From Clostridiales bacterium (GTDB lineage: Bacteria > Bacillota > Clostridia > Oscillospirales > Oscillospiraceae): a stretch of 7,050 nucleotides of DNA. Both the position numbers and the translations under genes were made by a program. Under the pieces are notes generated by a model. That model was given only the letters and a program-made list of their open reading frames with translations. It ran no database searches and was not told the origin of the DNA. Location: contig JAJQAS010000174.1 of assembly GCA_021203685.1 (NCBI GenBank), positions 1-7,050 of the forward strand, written 5' to 3'. How positions within the stretch are numbered: position 1 is the stretch's first letter; each line of letters opens with the position of its first letter. This document shows positions 1 through 7,035 of the stretch, piece after piece.

Positions 1-612
1 CAAAAGCGGGAGATCAACTTCCACATCCCCTTTGGGGAGCAGGCCATCACCTACAGCCCCAAGAGCTTCGTGGGCCAGCGGCACGTCATCCGCGCCCGGC
101 TGGCCAGCCGGGAGGAGATCGCCCAGCGGCGCAACCTGGCCTTCAACCCCTACGACGAGCACGGGGACACAGGCTTCTTCCCTCACGCCAGCGCCAACGT
201 GGAGACCCGTGGAGAGGCGGTGTTCGCCGCCCGGAACGCCATCGACGGCATCTTTGAAAACAGCGCCCACGGAGAGTACCCCTACCAGAGCTGGGGCATC
301 AACCGGGACCCCAACGCCGCCCTGACCCTGGCCTTTGGCCGGACGGTGACGCTGGACGAGCTGCGGCTGACCCTTCGGGGGGACTACCCCCACGACAACT
401 ACTGGACGGGGGCCACGGTGGAATTTTCCGACGGCAGCAGCCTGAACCTGTCCCTGACGGACAGCCGCCGCCCCCAGTCCTTCTCCTTCCCGCCCAAGGC
501 GGTGGAGTGGCTGGTGCTCAAGGAGCTGGTACAGGCGGAAGGCCCCTCTCCCTTCCCCGCCCTGACCCAGATCGAGGCGTGGGGGACCGAGCAGGCTCTC
601 CGGGAGGCGTAA
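1..612 (+). CDS. Carbohydrate-binding-like protein with discoidin-type domain, 3' part only
   Basis: Frame 1 is open from the first base to the stop at 610-612, so the start lies left of the window; 203 residues are visible. The segment from about residue 60 to 197 reads like a discoidin (F5/8 type C-like) jelly-roll: the stretch AIDGIFEN, then QSWGINRD, the strand-rich LTLAFGRTVTLDELRLTLRGD, the Y-x-x-D-N-Y-W region with TVEFSDGSS, and a closing strand ending IEAWG. This order (domain-entry loop with D-G, W in the ligand face, 'A/V-E-F-S-D-G' strand) is typical of Clostridia proteins labelled carbohydrate-binding. No catalytic motif is visible in this part. Its stop is only four bases before the next ATG, so it is almost certainly cotranscribed with the YesL-like gene. 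Sugar binding is inferred from fold and context; the ligand is unknown and any N-terminal domain is outside the window. Confidence 0.75.
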   Translation, partial: QKREINFHIPFGEQAITYSPKSFVGQRHVIRARLASREEIAQRRNLAFNPYDEHGDTGFFPHASANVETRGEAVFAARNAIDGIFENSAHGEYPYQSWGINRDPNAALTLAFGRTVTLDELRLTLRGDYPHDNYWTGATVEFSDGSSLNLSLTDSRRPQSFSFPPKAVEWLVLKELVQAEGPSPFPALTQIEAWGTEQALREA

Positions 613-616
613 TTTC

Positions 617-2008
617 ATGGCGCGTTTCCAGTTTGACTTTTTTGGCCTGAACAGCATGAAAAACGCCCCTGCGGAGGACAAACCGCCCCGCAAGGGTGTG
701 CTTCGGTATCTCCAGGTTTTTTGGGAGAACCTGGGTAAACTGCTGCTGGGGAACCTGCTGTGCTGCGCGGGGTTTCTGCCCGCCGCTCTGGGCATCAGCC
801 TGGGCGTGACCTACGAGAACTTTTGGCTGGCCCTGGCGGGCGGCGCCGTGGGGGGCGCAGTGGCGGGGCCGGTGTGGACCGCCCTGTTCGACCTGGTCCT
901 CCGCTGCTTCGGCTGGCACGTAGACGGCTGGTTCGCCGGGTTCCGGAACACCGTCAAGACCACATGGAAAAGCGCCGCCCCCCAGGGAGCGGCGCTGGGC
1001 GCGATTTTTTCAACGCTGCTGGCGGTGGGCAGCTTTGCCTCCGGCCTGATGGAACAGGGAACCGTCCCCGCCCTGGTGGTCTGGGTGACTCTGGGGCTGG
1101 ACTTCTTCCTGCTGTCCCTGGCGGCGGCGCTGCTGTTCCCTCCCCTGTGCTTCGAGGGGCGTCCCTTCTCCCAGCGGGTCAAAACGGCGCTGGGGCTGCT
1201 GATGGACGCCCCCGTCCGCACCCTGGCTGCGACGCTGGGCATCCTGCTTTGGGGGGCGCTGCTGGTGGGATTGTTCCCTGTCAGCGTGCCGCTGGCGGCG
1301 GTGCTGGGCTTCTGGCCGGTGGCCCTGTTTACAGCCCAGCTCCAGCGGCCCGGTCTGCTGGACCGCTGCGGCGAACAGGAGGAGCCGCCCGACCCGGCCT
1401 ATTACGGCAAGGAGCCGGGGCAGTACACCATCGGTCAGCGCTCTGAAATCTGGTGGCGGCGCCACTGGGGCGTCGTTCTGGCGATCGTGGCCTGCATCAG
1501 TCTGGCCCTGGGGGTCATCCAGACCCTGGTCAACATCCAGGAGCCGGACCTGCAAATCGCCGTGATTCACGCCGACTCCCTGCCCGACGCGGTGGTCTCC
1601 GCCCTGGAGGACTCCCTGGCCGAGGCGGTGGGCGACCTGAACGGCGACGGGGAGGCCATCGTCCAGGTGAACGACTACCAGGTGGTGTTTGACGGTTCCG
1701 CCTCCAACGCCGACGTGCAGACCGCCGGTTCCACCCTGCTGGTCACCGACATCGCCGGGAACGAGAGCAGCCTGTTTGTCGTGGAGGACGCCGACAGCTT
1801 TTCGGAGCTATACGGCGATCAGATGGACGGCGAAGCCGCCAAAACCTGGTCGGAATATCCCATTCTGGCGGGGCTGGACGCGGGCACCTACTCCACCGTG
1901 GTGGACATTGAGGAAAACCTCAGCGGGCAGGACCTGCTGGCGGACTACACCGTGTTTGCCGCCGACAGCGCGGACAGCGAGGCGCTGGCGCTGCTGCTGG
2001 GCGACTGA
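617..2008 (+). CDS. YesL/DUF624-like membrane protein with acidic extracytoplasmic C-terminal domain
   Basis: 463 residues. The start is fixed by GGGAGG at 602-607, nine bases before the ATG. The N-terminal half resembles the YesL (DUF624) family, whose members sit in carbohydrate-utilisation operons: a short hydrophilic start (FDFFGLNS), then 'VFWENLGKLLLGNLLCCAGFLP' and a loop with W-x-x-F-R-N-T-V-K. Hydrophobic segments fall at about 41-63, 69-90, 125-147, 150-175, 203-222, 223-241 and 284-306. Positive residues before TM1 and after TM2, TM4 and TM6 place those loops inside, so the ~157-residue tail after TM7 should be outside. That tail is acidic and contains DLNGDGE (340-346), similar to the first half of a dockerin/EF-hand calcium loop (DxNxDG) but without the final acidic ligand at position 12. 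YesL proteins are usually about 200-220 residues, so the seventh helix and tail are extra. The gene follows the carbohydrate-binding-like gene and its molecular role is unknown. Confidence 0.72.
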   Translation: MARFQFDFFGLNSMKNAPAEDKPPRKGVLRYLQVFWENLGKLLLGNLLCCAGFLPAALGISLGVTYENFWLALAGGAVGGAVAGPVWTALFDLVLRCFGWHVDGWFAGFRNTVKTTWKSAAPQGAALGAIFSTLLAVGSFASGLMEQGTVPALVVWVTLGLDFFLLSLAAALLFPPLCFEGRPFSQRVKTALGLLMDAPVRTLAATLGILLWGALLVGLFPVSVPLAAVLGFWPVALFTAQLQRPGLLDRCGEQEEPPDPAYYGKEPGQYTIGQRSEIWWRRHWGVVLAIVACISLALGVIQTLVNIQEPDLQIAVIHADSLPDAVVSALEDSLAEAVGDLNGDGEAIVQVNDYQVVFDGSASNADVQTAGSTLLVTDIAGNESSLFVVEDADSFSELYGDQMDGEAAKTWSEYPILAGLDAGTYSTVVDIEENLSGQDLLADYTVFAADSADSEALALLLGD

Positions 2009-2018
2009 ACCGCCGCCG

Positions 2019-2553
2019 TTACTGCGCCTTTCCGTCCCGTTTCAGCTGAATCAGGCTGAAAATGTGGGCGGAAACGGTGAGCAGGTCAAAGGCGAAGGCG
2101 GAATAGTTCTGGTAGTAGAAATCATAGACCACCCACAGGGACTGGGTCAGGATGAGCACGAACTTGAACCGGTAGATGCTCTTCATGTCCAGCGAACAGG
2201 TGTAAATGACGGTCGACAGGATGGGCAGCAGCTCCACAGGGGCGGGAAGCCCCCCCGGCCAAAGTGAGACCCAGCTGCAAAACGATGAAAAACACCTTCA
2301 GCGGGGTGGTGGCCGTCACCTTGAAAAAGGCCAGATTCCGCAGGATGCTGACGCTGTTGGAGACCGCCCCGGCGTAAGCCCCCAGCAGCAGGTTGGCGGC
2401 GGCCAGCACCCCGAATTGCAGGCACTGCACCAGCAGGATTTTCTTCTTGTCCTTGAGGAAGCCGATGGAGACCATCAGCAGGGAACCCACCAGGGAAACC
2501 AGATTGCCAATCAATAACATATTGTTCCAGCCCTTGTTTCTTGTGCGGTTCAT
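2019..2553 (-). pseudogene. YgjV-family inner-membrane protein, frameshifted in a G7 tract
   Basis: Two overlapping reading frames together encode one YgjV-like (Imp-YgjV) membrane protein. The first runs from the ATG at 2553 through LLIGNLVSLVGSLLMVSIGF, KDKKKILLVQCLQFGVLAAANLLLG and NSVSILRNLAFFK to LTLAGG. The other frame then continues GLPAPVELLPILSTVIYTCS, KSIYRFKFVLI, WVVYDFYYQNYSAF and ends QLKRDGKAQ. The join lies at seven Cs on the + strand (2250-2256). Removing one base gives a single 177-residue product, close to the ~183 residues of E. coli YgjV. The internal Met12 (MLLIGN) is an equally likely start, preceded by AAGGG. As written, translation leaves the frame after about residue 101 and ends near 2122. 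The break could be a sequencing error, a real mutation, or a phase-variable tract. The stop is ten bases from the convergent YesL-like stop, with no clear terminator between. YgjV function is not established. Confidence 0.7.
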
Positions 2554-2564
2554 ACATTATGTAT
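2552..2564. other. 13-bp palindrome at the YgjV-like start
   Basis: ATACATTATGTAT is a perfect odd palindrome (six-base arms around one central base) covering the upstream ATG of the YgjV-like gene, just beyond the 3' edge of the repressor-like gene. A second short inverted repeat, CACGCC/GGCGTG (2565-2570 and 2579-2584), lies beside it but has no T run, so it does not read as a terminator. It could be a protein-binding site or chance. Confidence 0.3.
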
Positions 2565-2589
2565 CACGCCTTGCTGGGGGCGTGGACGC

Positions 2590-3561
2590 TCACCGAGCAT
2601 ATACGATTAACCGCCTTTTTAGGTAGTTGATTGTCGGAAAATCTGCACCGTATTCCTTCGCGGTTTTCTGCAACAACTCCAATTCTTTCGGCACATGGTA
2701 GGAATCTACCACCATTGCTTTTGCGTGTTCTTCACCCCATCTCTTAATGAGGTAGTTATAAACGCCGAGCCAATAACAGTCCTCCATGCGGAAAATCGGC
2801 AGACCCATTTTGGCGTTCTCGTTTCGGACTGCGCGGAAAATCTGCGCCGAAAGTTCGTTCGGCTTGCGGCTGTCAAAAACTGGCACATATTTCTCGCGTG
2901 TTAGGAACTTGAAATAGCTGCCACAGTACGGAATAGCTACATAATAACCTTTTCCAGCATCAACAATCTCCATCTCGTGATTCGCTTTTAATACTTCCAA
3001 ACAGCGCGAAGGAACATCCAGCGTCTTATGAGACATGACAATTTGGTTGTTCTCAAAGTCAAGCATATCTTCTCGGATAGAAATAATTTCATTTATATCC
3101 CTAATGCCATGCCAGAACAGTTGTACAACCGATTCGCAGTAAACAGCCCGACCTTCTTCGCACTCTGCGTTTAGCCGCTGTATAAATTCTTCTACCAGTT
3201 CATTCGTTACAGGCGGCTCCTCATCTTCGATGAAGTTTTTCATGGCTCCAAGACCCTTGAATATATCATCGTTCATCGGATTATAAATAAGCTGGATATT
3301 CTTAATATACCAATCAAAAACTCCGCGCAAAATAGAACAAACCTGCATAAAAGAACTCGTTGAAATTTTGCTGCCTTTAGTCCTACCTGGGAATGTCTTT
3401 AGCATTTCATAGATTTCATTGGCGTTCATGTCAATGAGTTTCTTACCGATTTTTACCTCATAGGCATACAGTTCGGGCTTATCAACTTGCTTAGAAATTT
3501 TACTAACCGTACTCTTATTCTTGGTGGCAAAATATTTGTCAAATAGTTCCCTTGTTTCCAT
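2590..3561 (-). CDS. Tyrosine-recombinase-fold protein without recognisable catalytic set (MrpR/YopR-like repressor type)
   Basis: 323 residues; start chosen at the ATG with GGGGAGGG just upstream and a consensus promoter at 3590-3619. Residues 1-115 look like the helical SAM-like core-binding domain of phage integrases ('LFDKYFATKNKSTVSKISKQ', 'SSFMQVCSILRGVFDWYIKN'). Residues 118-320 look like a catalytic-domain fold: 'VVQLFWHGIRDINEIISI' with 'ML-DFENNQIV' matches the first-arginine region (G-x-R ... E ... D-x-x-x-N-x-I), although the R154-to-E158 spacing is one residue too long. The usual HxxR box is missing where expected (FRMEDCYWLGVYNYL, 257-271), and no clear G-H ... Y nucleophile motif follows; Y288 in SYHVP is the only weak candidate. 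The SPbeta repressor MrpR (YopR) is a known inactive tyrosine-recombinase-fold regulator of similar size (about 325 residues), so a DNA-binding, non-recombining role is plausible. Codon use is AT-richer than the neighbours. Fold call fairly confident; MrpR kinship is inference. Confidence 0.65.
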   Translation of the reverse strand: METRELFDKYFATKNKSTVSKISKQVDKPELYAYEVKIGKKLIDMNANEIYEMLKTFPGRTKGSKISTSSFMQVCSILRGVFDWYIKNIQLIYNPMNDDIFKGLGAMKNFIEDEEPPVTNELVEEFIQRLNAECEEGRAVYCESVVQLFWHGIRDINEIISIREDMLDFENNQIVMSHKTLDVPSRCLEVLKANHEMEIVDAGKGYYVAIPYCGSYFKFLTREKYVPVFDSRKPNELSAQIFRAVRNENAKMGLPIFRMEDCYWLGVYNYLIKRWGEEHAKAMVVDSYHVPKELELLQKTAKEYGADFPTINYLKRRLIVYAR

Positions 3562-3589
3562 ATTCGTCCCTCCCCAATTTCACACAGTT

Positions 3590-3619
3590 ATTATAACAAA
3601 TTGCTGCGTTACTTGTCAA
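3590..3619 (-). promoter_or_regulatory. Perfect sigma-A promoter for the repressor-like gene, with palindrome on the -10 box
   Basis: On the - strand TTGACA (3614-3619) is followed by an 18-base spacer and TATAAT (3590-3595). The -10 box lies inside GTTATAATAAC (3587-3597), a perfect odd palindrome. The ribosome binding site GGGGAGGG and ATG at 3561 follow within about 30 bases, giving a short leader. A palindrome over the -10 would suit autorepression by the encoded protein, which is inference. Confidence 0.8.
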
Positions 3620-3674
3620 CTATTTTCTTGCTTTGTCGAATAGGCAGGCGATTGGATAATTGGGAACTGGATAC

Positions 3675-3734
3675 TCATAGCTTGGTAAACACATCTAAGT
3701 GTACTGCTATCAGTAATTTTTCCAACATACCCAT
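3675..3734 (-). CDS. 19-codon small ORF with strong ribosome binding site, function unknown
   Basis: The peptide would be MGMLEKLLIAVHLDVFTKL. A full GGAGG (3743-3747 on the + axis) lies eight bases before the ATG and starts two bases after the T run of the terminator hairpin. The peptide has alternating charged and hydrophobic residues consistent with a short amphipathic helix. The frame stays open upstream through the hairpin to an ATG at 3863, but that ATG has no ribosome binding site and lies only about eight bases from the predicted transcription start. The ORF would be expressed only by readthrough of the terminator. I do not recognise a family. It may be a leader peptide, a small membrane-active peptide, or the stump of a lost gene. 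Confidence 0.4.
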   Translation of the reverse strand: MGMLEKLLIAVHLDVFTKL

Positions 3735-3747
3735 CAGGGAAACCTCC

Positions 3748-3871
3748 ATAAAAAAAGCTGGCACGTTTCGTGCCAGCTTTTGGTTTTTGATGAAACGGAA
3801 CCGGCAAGGTGCCATCGGCGACAGTTCCGGCTGTGTGTGGTTCGCCTGTCCAATCACAGGCATAGATGGCA
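3748..3871 (-). ncRNA. Structured leader or free-standing small RNA of about 120 nt
   Basis: Transcription from the promoter at 3878-3906 should begin near 3871. The transcript contains hairpin 1, GCCTGT/ACAGGC with loop GATTGG (3844-3861). Next is hairpin 2, a six-pair stem CGGAAC/GTTCCG (arms 3824-3829 and 3796-3801) enclosing a small GGCA-CCT-TGCC stem-loop (3803-3813). It ends in the perfect terminator at 3753-3781. An alternative pairing GGCGA/TCGCC would cross hairpin 2 as a pseudoknot or compete with hairpin 1. No long ORF lies inside. Promoter, structure and terminator within 125 bases fit either a small RNA or an attenuator whose readthrough product starts with the 19-codon ORF. It matches no riboswitch class that I recognise. 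Confidence 0.5.
3753..3781 (-). terminator. Strong intrinsic terminator, perfect 13-bp stem
   Basis: The arms AAAAGCTGGCACG and CGTGCCAGCTTTT are perfectly complementary around a three-base loop (3766-3768). On the - strand the 3' side ends in seven Ts (3756 down to 3750), a canonical intrinsic terminator. On the + strand it is followed by TTTTGGTTTTT, so weaker activity in that direction is possible. It would stop transcripts from the local promoter and readthrough from fruK, protecting the repressor-like gene from upstream transcription. Confidence 0.88.
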
Positions 3872-3877
3872 GGGAGT

Positions 3878-3906
3878 ATTATACCCAACTGCCGCCCTTC
3901 TGTCAA
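3878..3906 (-). promoter_or_regulatory. Perfect consensus sigma-A promoter just after fruK
   Basis: On the - strand TTGACA (3901-3906), a 17-base spacer, and TATAAT (3878-3883): an exact consensus promoter at the optimal spacing. It begins 17 bases after the fruK stop codon and drives the structured region at 3748-3871. Such perfect promoters are typical of phage, mobile-element and stable-RNA genes. Confidence 0.8.
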
Positions 3907-3922
3907 TGGGGCATTCGCAGCG

Positions 3923-4828
3923 CTACAGGATTTCCAGCAACTCCATAATTGCCGCCCGGTCGGCCAGCCCCAGGGAGAAGGCGGTGGCGCTGCCGGCGGC
4001 GACGCCCAGACAGAGGGCGCGGTCGTAATCGCCGGTTTCCAGCCACCCGGCCAGGAACCCGGCCACCATGGCGTCCCCCGCGCCCACGCTGTTGCGAACG
4101 GTCCCCTGGGGGCAGGCCATGCGGTGGCAGCCGCCGTTCTCGTCCAGCAGCAGCGCGCCGTCCCCCGCCAGGGAGACCAGCACGTTCCGCGCCCCCTGTT
4201 TTTGAAGCGCTTTGGCGCAGGCGGTGATATCTTCGTCGCCGTGCAGCGTCCGGCCAAACAGCTCGCCCAGCTCGTGGTGGTTGGGCTTGATGAGAAAGGG
4301 GCGGTATTTGAGCACATTGACCAGCAGCTCCCCCGCCGCATCCACCACAGTCTGCACGCCCCGGCCCTCCAGACGGGCCAAAATGCCCTCGTAGGTGTCG
4401 TCCGGGAGGCACTTTGGGATGGAGCCGGAGAGCACCAGCGTGTCCCCCGGCAAAACCCCGTCCAGCTGGGCGTAAAGCCGGGCCATGTCCCCTTCGGTGA
4501 TGACGGGGCCGGAGCCGTTCACCTCGGTCTCCTCCCCGGCCTTGATTTTCACGTTGATGCGGGTCATGCCCCGGGCAACATGGAGGAAGCGGGTGGTGAG
4601 GCCCATCTCCCGCAGCCCCCGCTCCAGGCCGTCCCCCAGAAAGCCCGCCACAAAGCCCAGCGCCACCGTGTCGCAGCCCAGGGTGTTCAGCACGTTGGAG
4701 ACGTTGACGCCCTTGCCGCCGAACTGGTAGTCCTCCCCGGCGCTGCGGTTGAGGCCGCCCGGCTGGAGCGGGCTTTCCAGCTGCACCACATAGTCGATGG
4801 CGGGGTTGAGGGTCACGGTGTAGATCAT
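3923..4828 (-). CDS. fruK: 1-phosphofructokinase (PfkB/ribokinase family)
   Basis: 301 residues, the usual length for FruK, which phosphorylates fructose-1-phosphate with ATP to fructose-1,6-bisphosphate in the cytosol, linking PTS-imported fructose to glycolysis. Visible landmarks are the start MIYTVTLNPAIDYVV (1-15) with substrate-side Asp12, GGLNRS (24-29), PfkB signature 1 around GGKGVNVSNVLNTLG (37-51), GMTRINVK (87-94), E-x-N-G-x-G-P (102-108), VLSGSIP (132-138), KPNHHELGELFG (181-192) and signature 2, VRNSVGAGDAMVAGFLAG, with catalytic Asp252 in GAGD. The RBS AAGGAG (4836-4841) lies seven bases before the ATG. The pattern is close to Bacillus FruK; LacC-type tagatose-6-phosphate kinase is the main alternative. 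No fruR or fructose PTS gene is in view. Upstream is a 241-base repeat-rich gap with no clear promoter. The stop is followed at once by the island promoter. Confidence 0.9.
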   Translation of the reverse strand: MIYTVTLNPAIDYVVQLESPLQPGGLNRSAGEDYQFGGKGVNVSNVLNTLGCDTVALGFVAGFLGDGLERGLREMGLTTRFLHVARGMTRINVKIKAGEETEVNGSGPVITEGDMARLYAQLDGVLPGDTLVLSGSIPKCLPDDTYEGILARLEGRGVQTVVDAAGELLVNVLKYRPFLIKPNHHELGELFGRTLHGDEDITACAKALQKQGARNVLVSLAGDGALLLDENGGCHRMACPQGTVRNSVGAGDAMVAGFLAGWLETGDYDRALCLGVAAGSATAFSLGLADRAAIMELLEIL

Positions 4829-4846
4829 GGGGTTTCTCCTTATTTG

Positions 4847-4881
4847 GCTGTTAGCTGTTGGCCGTTAGCTATTAGTCCGTA
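4847..4881 (+). repeat. Heptanucleotide tandem repeat array A
   Basis: Consecutive seven-base units read GCTGTTA, GCTGTTG, GCCGTTA, GCTATTA and a decayed GTCCGTA. The array lies just upstream of the fruK ribosome binding site, so it is in the fruK leader or promoter region. Units differ by one or two bases, indicating an old or drifting array. The same unit occurs at 5044-5064 (opposite orientation) and 6934-6961. Confidence 0.65.
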
Positions 4882-5054
4882 ATTTGTTGCGAACAGCTTA
4901 TTTCCGGCTGCTATTTGCGAACCTTTGCCGAATCACTCCCAGTGTCCGGGCAGCATATTATTTTGCATCTTTTCGCAGCGAAATTCCTTTTAATGAGACC
5001 CTTTCCGGTTTTTCGCTGTTCGCTGCAAGATAGCAGTACACGACTAACAGCTAA
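4865..5054. repeat. Nested inverted-repeat element in the fruK / GH13 gap
   Basis: The outer arms TTAGCTATTAGTC (4865-4877) and GACTAACAGCTAA (5042-5054) are inverted with 12 of 13 bases matching. The inner arms GCGAACAGC (4889-4897) and GCTGTTCGC (5015-5023) match 9 of 9. Between them is an AT-richer core with a small TTTCG-CAG-CGAAA hairpin (4971-4983) and no ORF. The size, about 190 bp, and lack of coding suit a MITE-like or REP-like intergenic element. No target-site duplication was recognised. The rest of the 4829-5069 gap holds only the fruK ribosome binding site and the two heptamer arrays. Confidence 0.4.
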
Positions 5055-5064
5055 TAGCTGTTAG
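5044..5064 (-). repeat. Heptanucleotide array B forming a perfect palindrome
   Basis: Two inverted-orientation heptamers (CTAACAG, CTAATAG) run into a forward one (CTGTTAG), producing a palindrome with ten-base arms around base 5054. It begins five bases past the stop of the amylosucrase-type gene, where a terminator would sit. It lacks a T run in either direction, so it could stabilise a 3' end but is not a classical intrinsic terminator. Confidence 0.55.
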
Positions 5065-5069
5065 CGCAG

Positions 5070-6914
<1,845 letters not shown>

Positions 6915-6933
6915 AGTGTTTCCTCCCTTTTCG

Positions 6934-6961
6934 AGCTATTAGCTATTAGCTTTTAGCTCTT
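6934..6961 (+). repeat. Heptanucleotide tandem repeat array C
   Basis: Four seven-base units: AGCTATT, AGCTATT, AGCTTTT and AGCTCTT, followed by AGTTTTA as a decayed fifth. The unit is the same as in array A (GCTATTA in another phase). It lies directly upstream of the ribosome binding site of the amylosucrase-type gene and would be in its untranslated leader or promoter. I saw no convincing -10/-35 pair between this array and the window end. Confidence 0.65.
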
Positions 6962-7011
6962 AGTTTTACTGGCTCAGCTTTAATAGTTCCGCTTTACGCC
7001 TGTAGGGGCGG

Positions 7012-7035
7012 CCCTTGTGTCAAGAGACACATGGG
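7012..7035. other. Imperfect hairpin at the right edge
   Basis: CCC-T-TGTGTC (7012-7021), loop AAGA, and GACACA-T-GGG (7026-7035) pair with one T-T mismatch, giving nine pairs. It follows TGTAGGGGCGGCC (7000-7012), reminiscent of GTAGGGGCG-type intergenic repeats in gut Firmicutes. It could be such a repeat or the end of an insertion sequence beyond the window. There is no T run, and no gene is visible from 6915 to the end. Confidence 0.3.

Larger units (their letters stand above)
2565..3910. mobile_element. AT-rich island, probable remnant of a phage or small integrative element
   Basis: The boundaries are approximate and set by base composition. To the left (YgjV-like, YesL-like) and to the right (fruK onwards) coding sequence is strongly GC-rich, with G/C at most third positions. 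Between about 2590 and 3905 the codons are mixed or AT-ending, and both promoters match the sigma-A consensus perfectly. The island holds a recombinase-fold, repressor-like gene, a tiny ORF, a structured transcribed region and a terminator, and nothing metabolic. I found no convincing flanking direct repeats, att site or transposase, so the island is an inference from composition and content rather than a delimited element. Confidence 0.4.

Noticed and set aside
2040..2061. TTTCAGC/GCTGAAA inverted repeat as a terminator between the convergent genes
   Set aside because: It lies inside the YgjV-like coding sequence, has an eight-base loop and lacks a T run in either direction.
2565..2584. CACGCC/GGCGTG hairpin as a terminator for the repressor-like gene
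   Set aside because: The stem is short and no T run follows it on the - strand.
3675..3863. 62-codon version of the small ORF starting at 3863
   Set aside because: There is no ribosome binding site, the ATG is about eight bases from the predicted transcript start, and the frame runs through RNA hairpins and the terminator.
3616..4341. 241-codon - strand frame spanning the fruK 3' half and the island leader
   Set aside because: It overlaps fruK in another frame with Arg/Trp/Ser/Pro-rich low-quality sequence and crosses the terminator.
3866..4882. Long + strand open frame opposite fruK (338 codons)
   Set aside because: It is a shadow of fruK caused by GC-rich codons; there is no ribosome binding site and no recognisable motif.
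7018..7023. TTGACA on the - strand as a -35 box for the amylosucrase-type gene
   Set aside because: No acceptable -10 box occurs 16-18 bases downstream; the nearest TATTAA is about 32 bases away.
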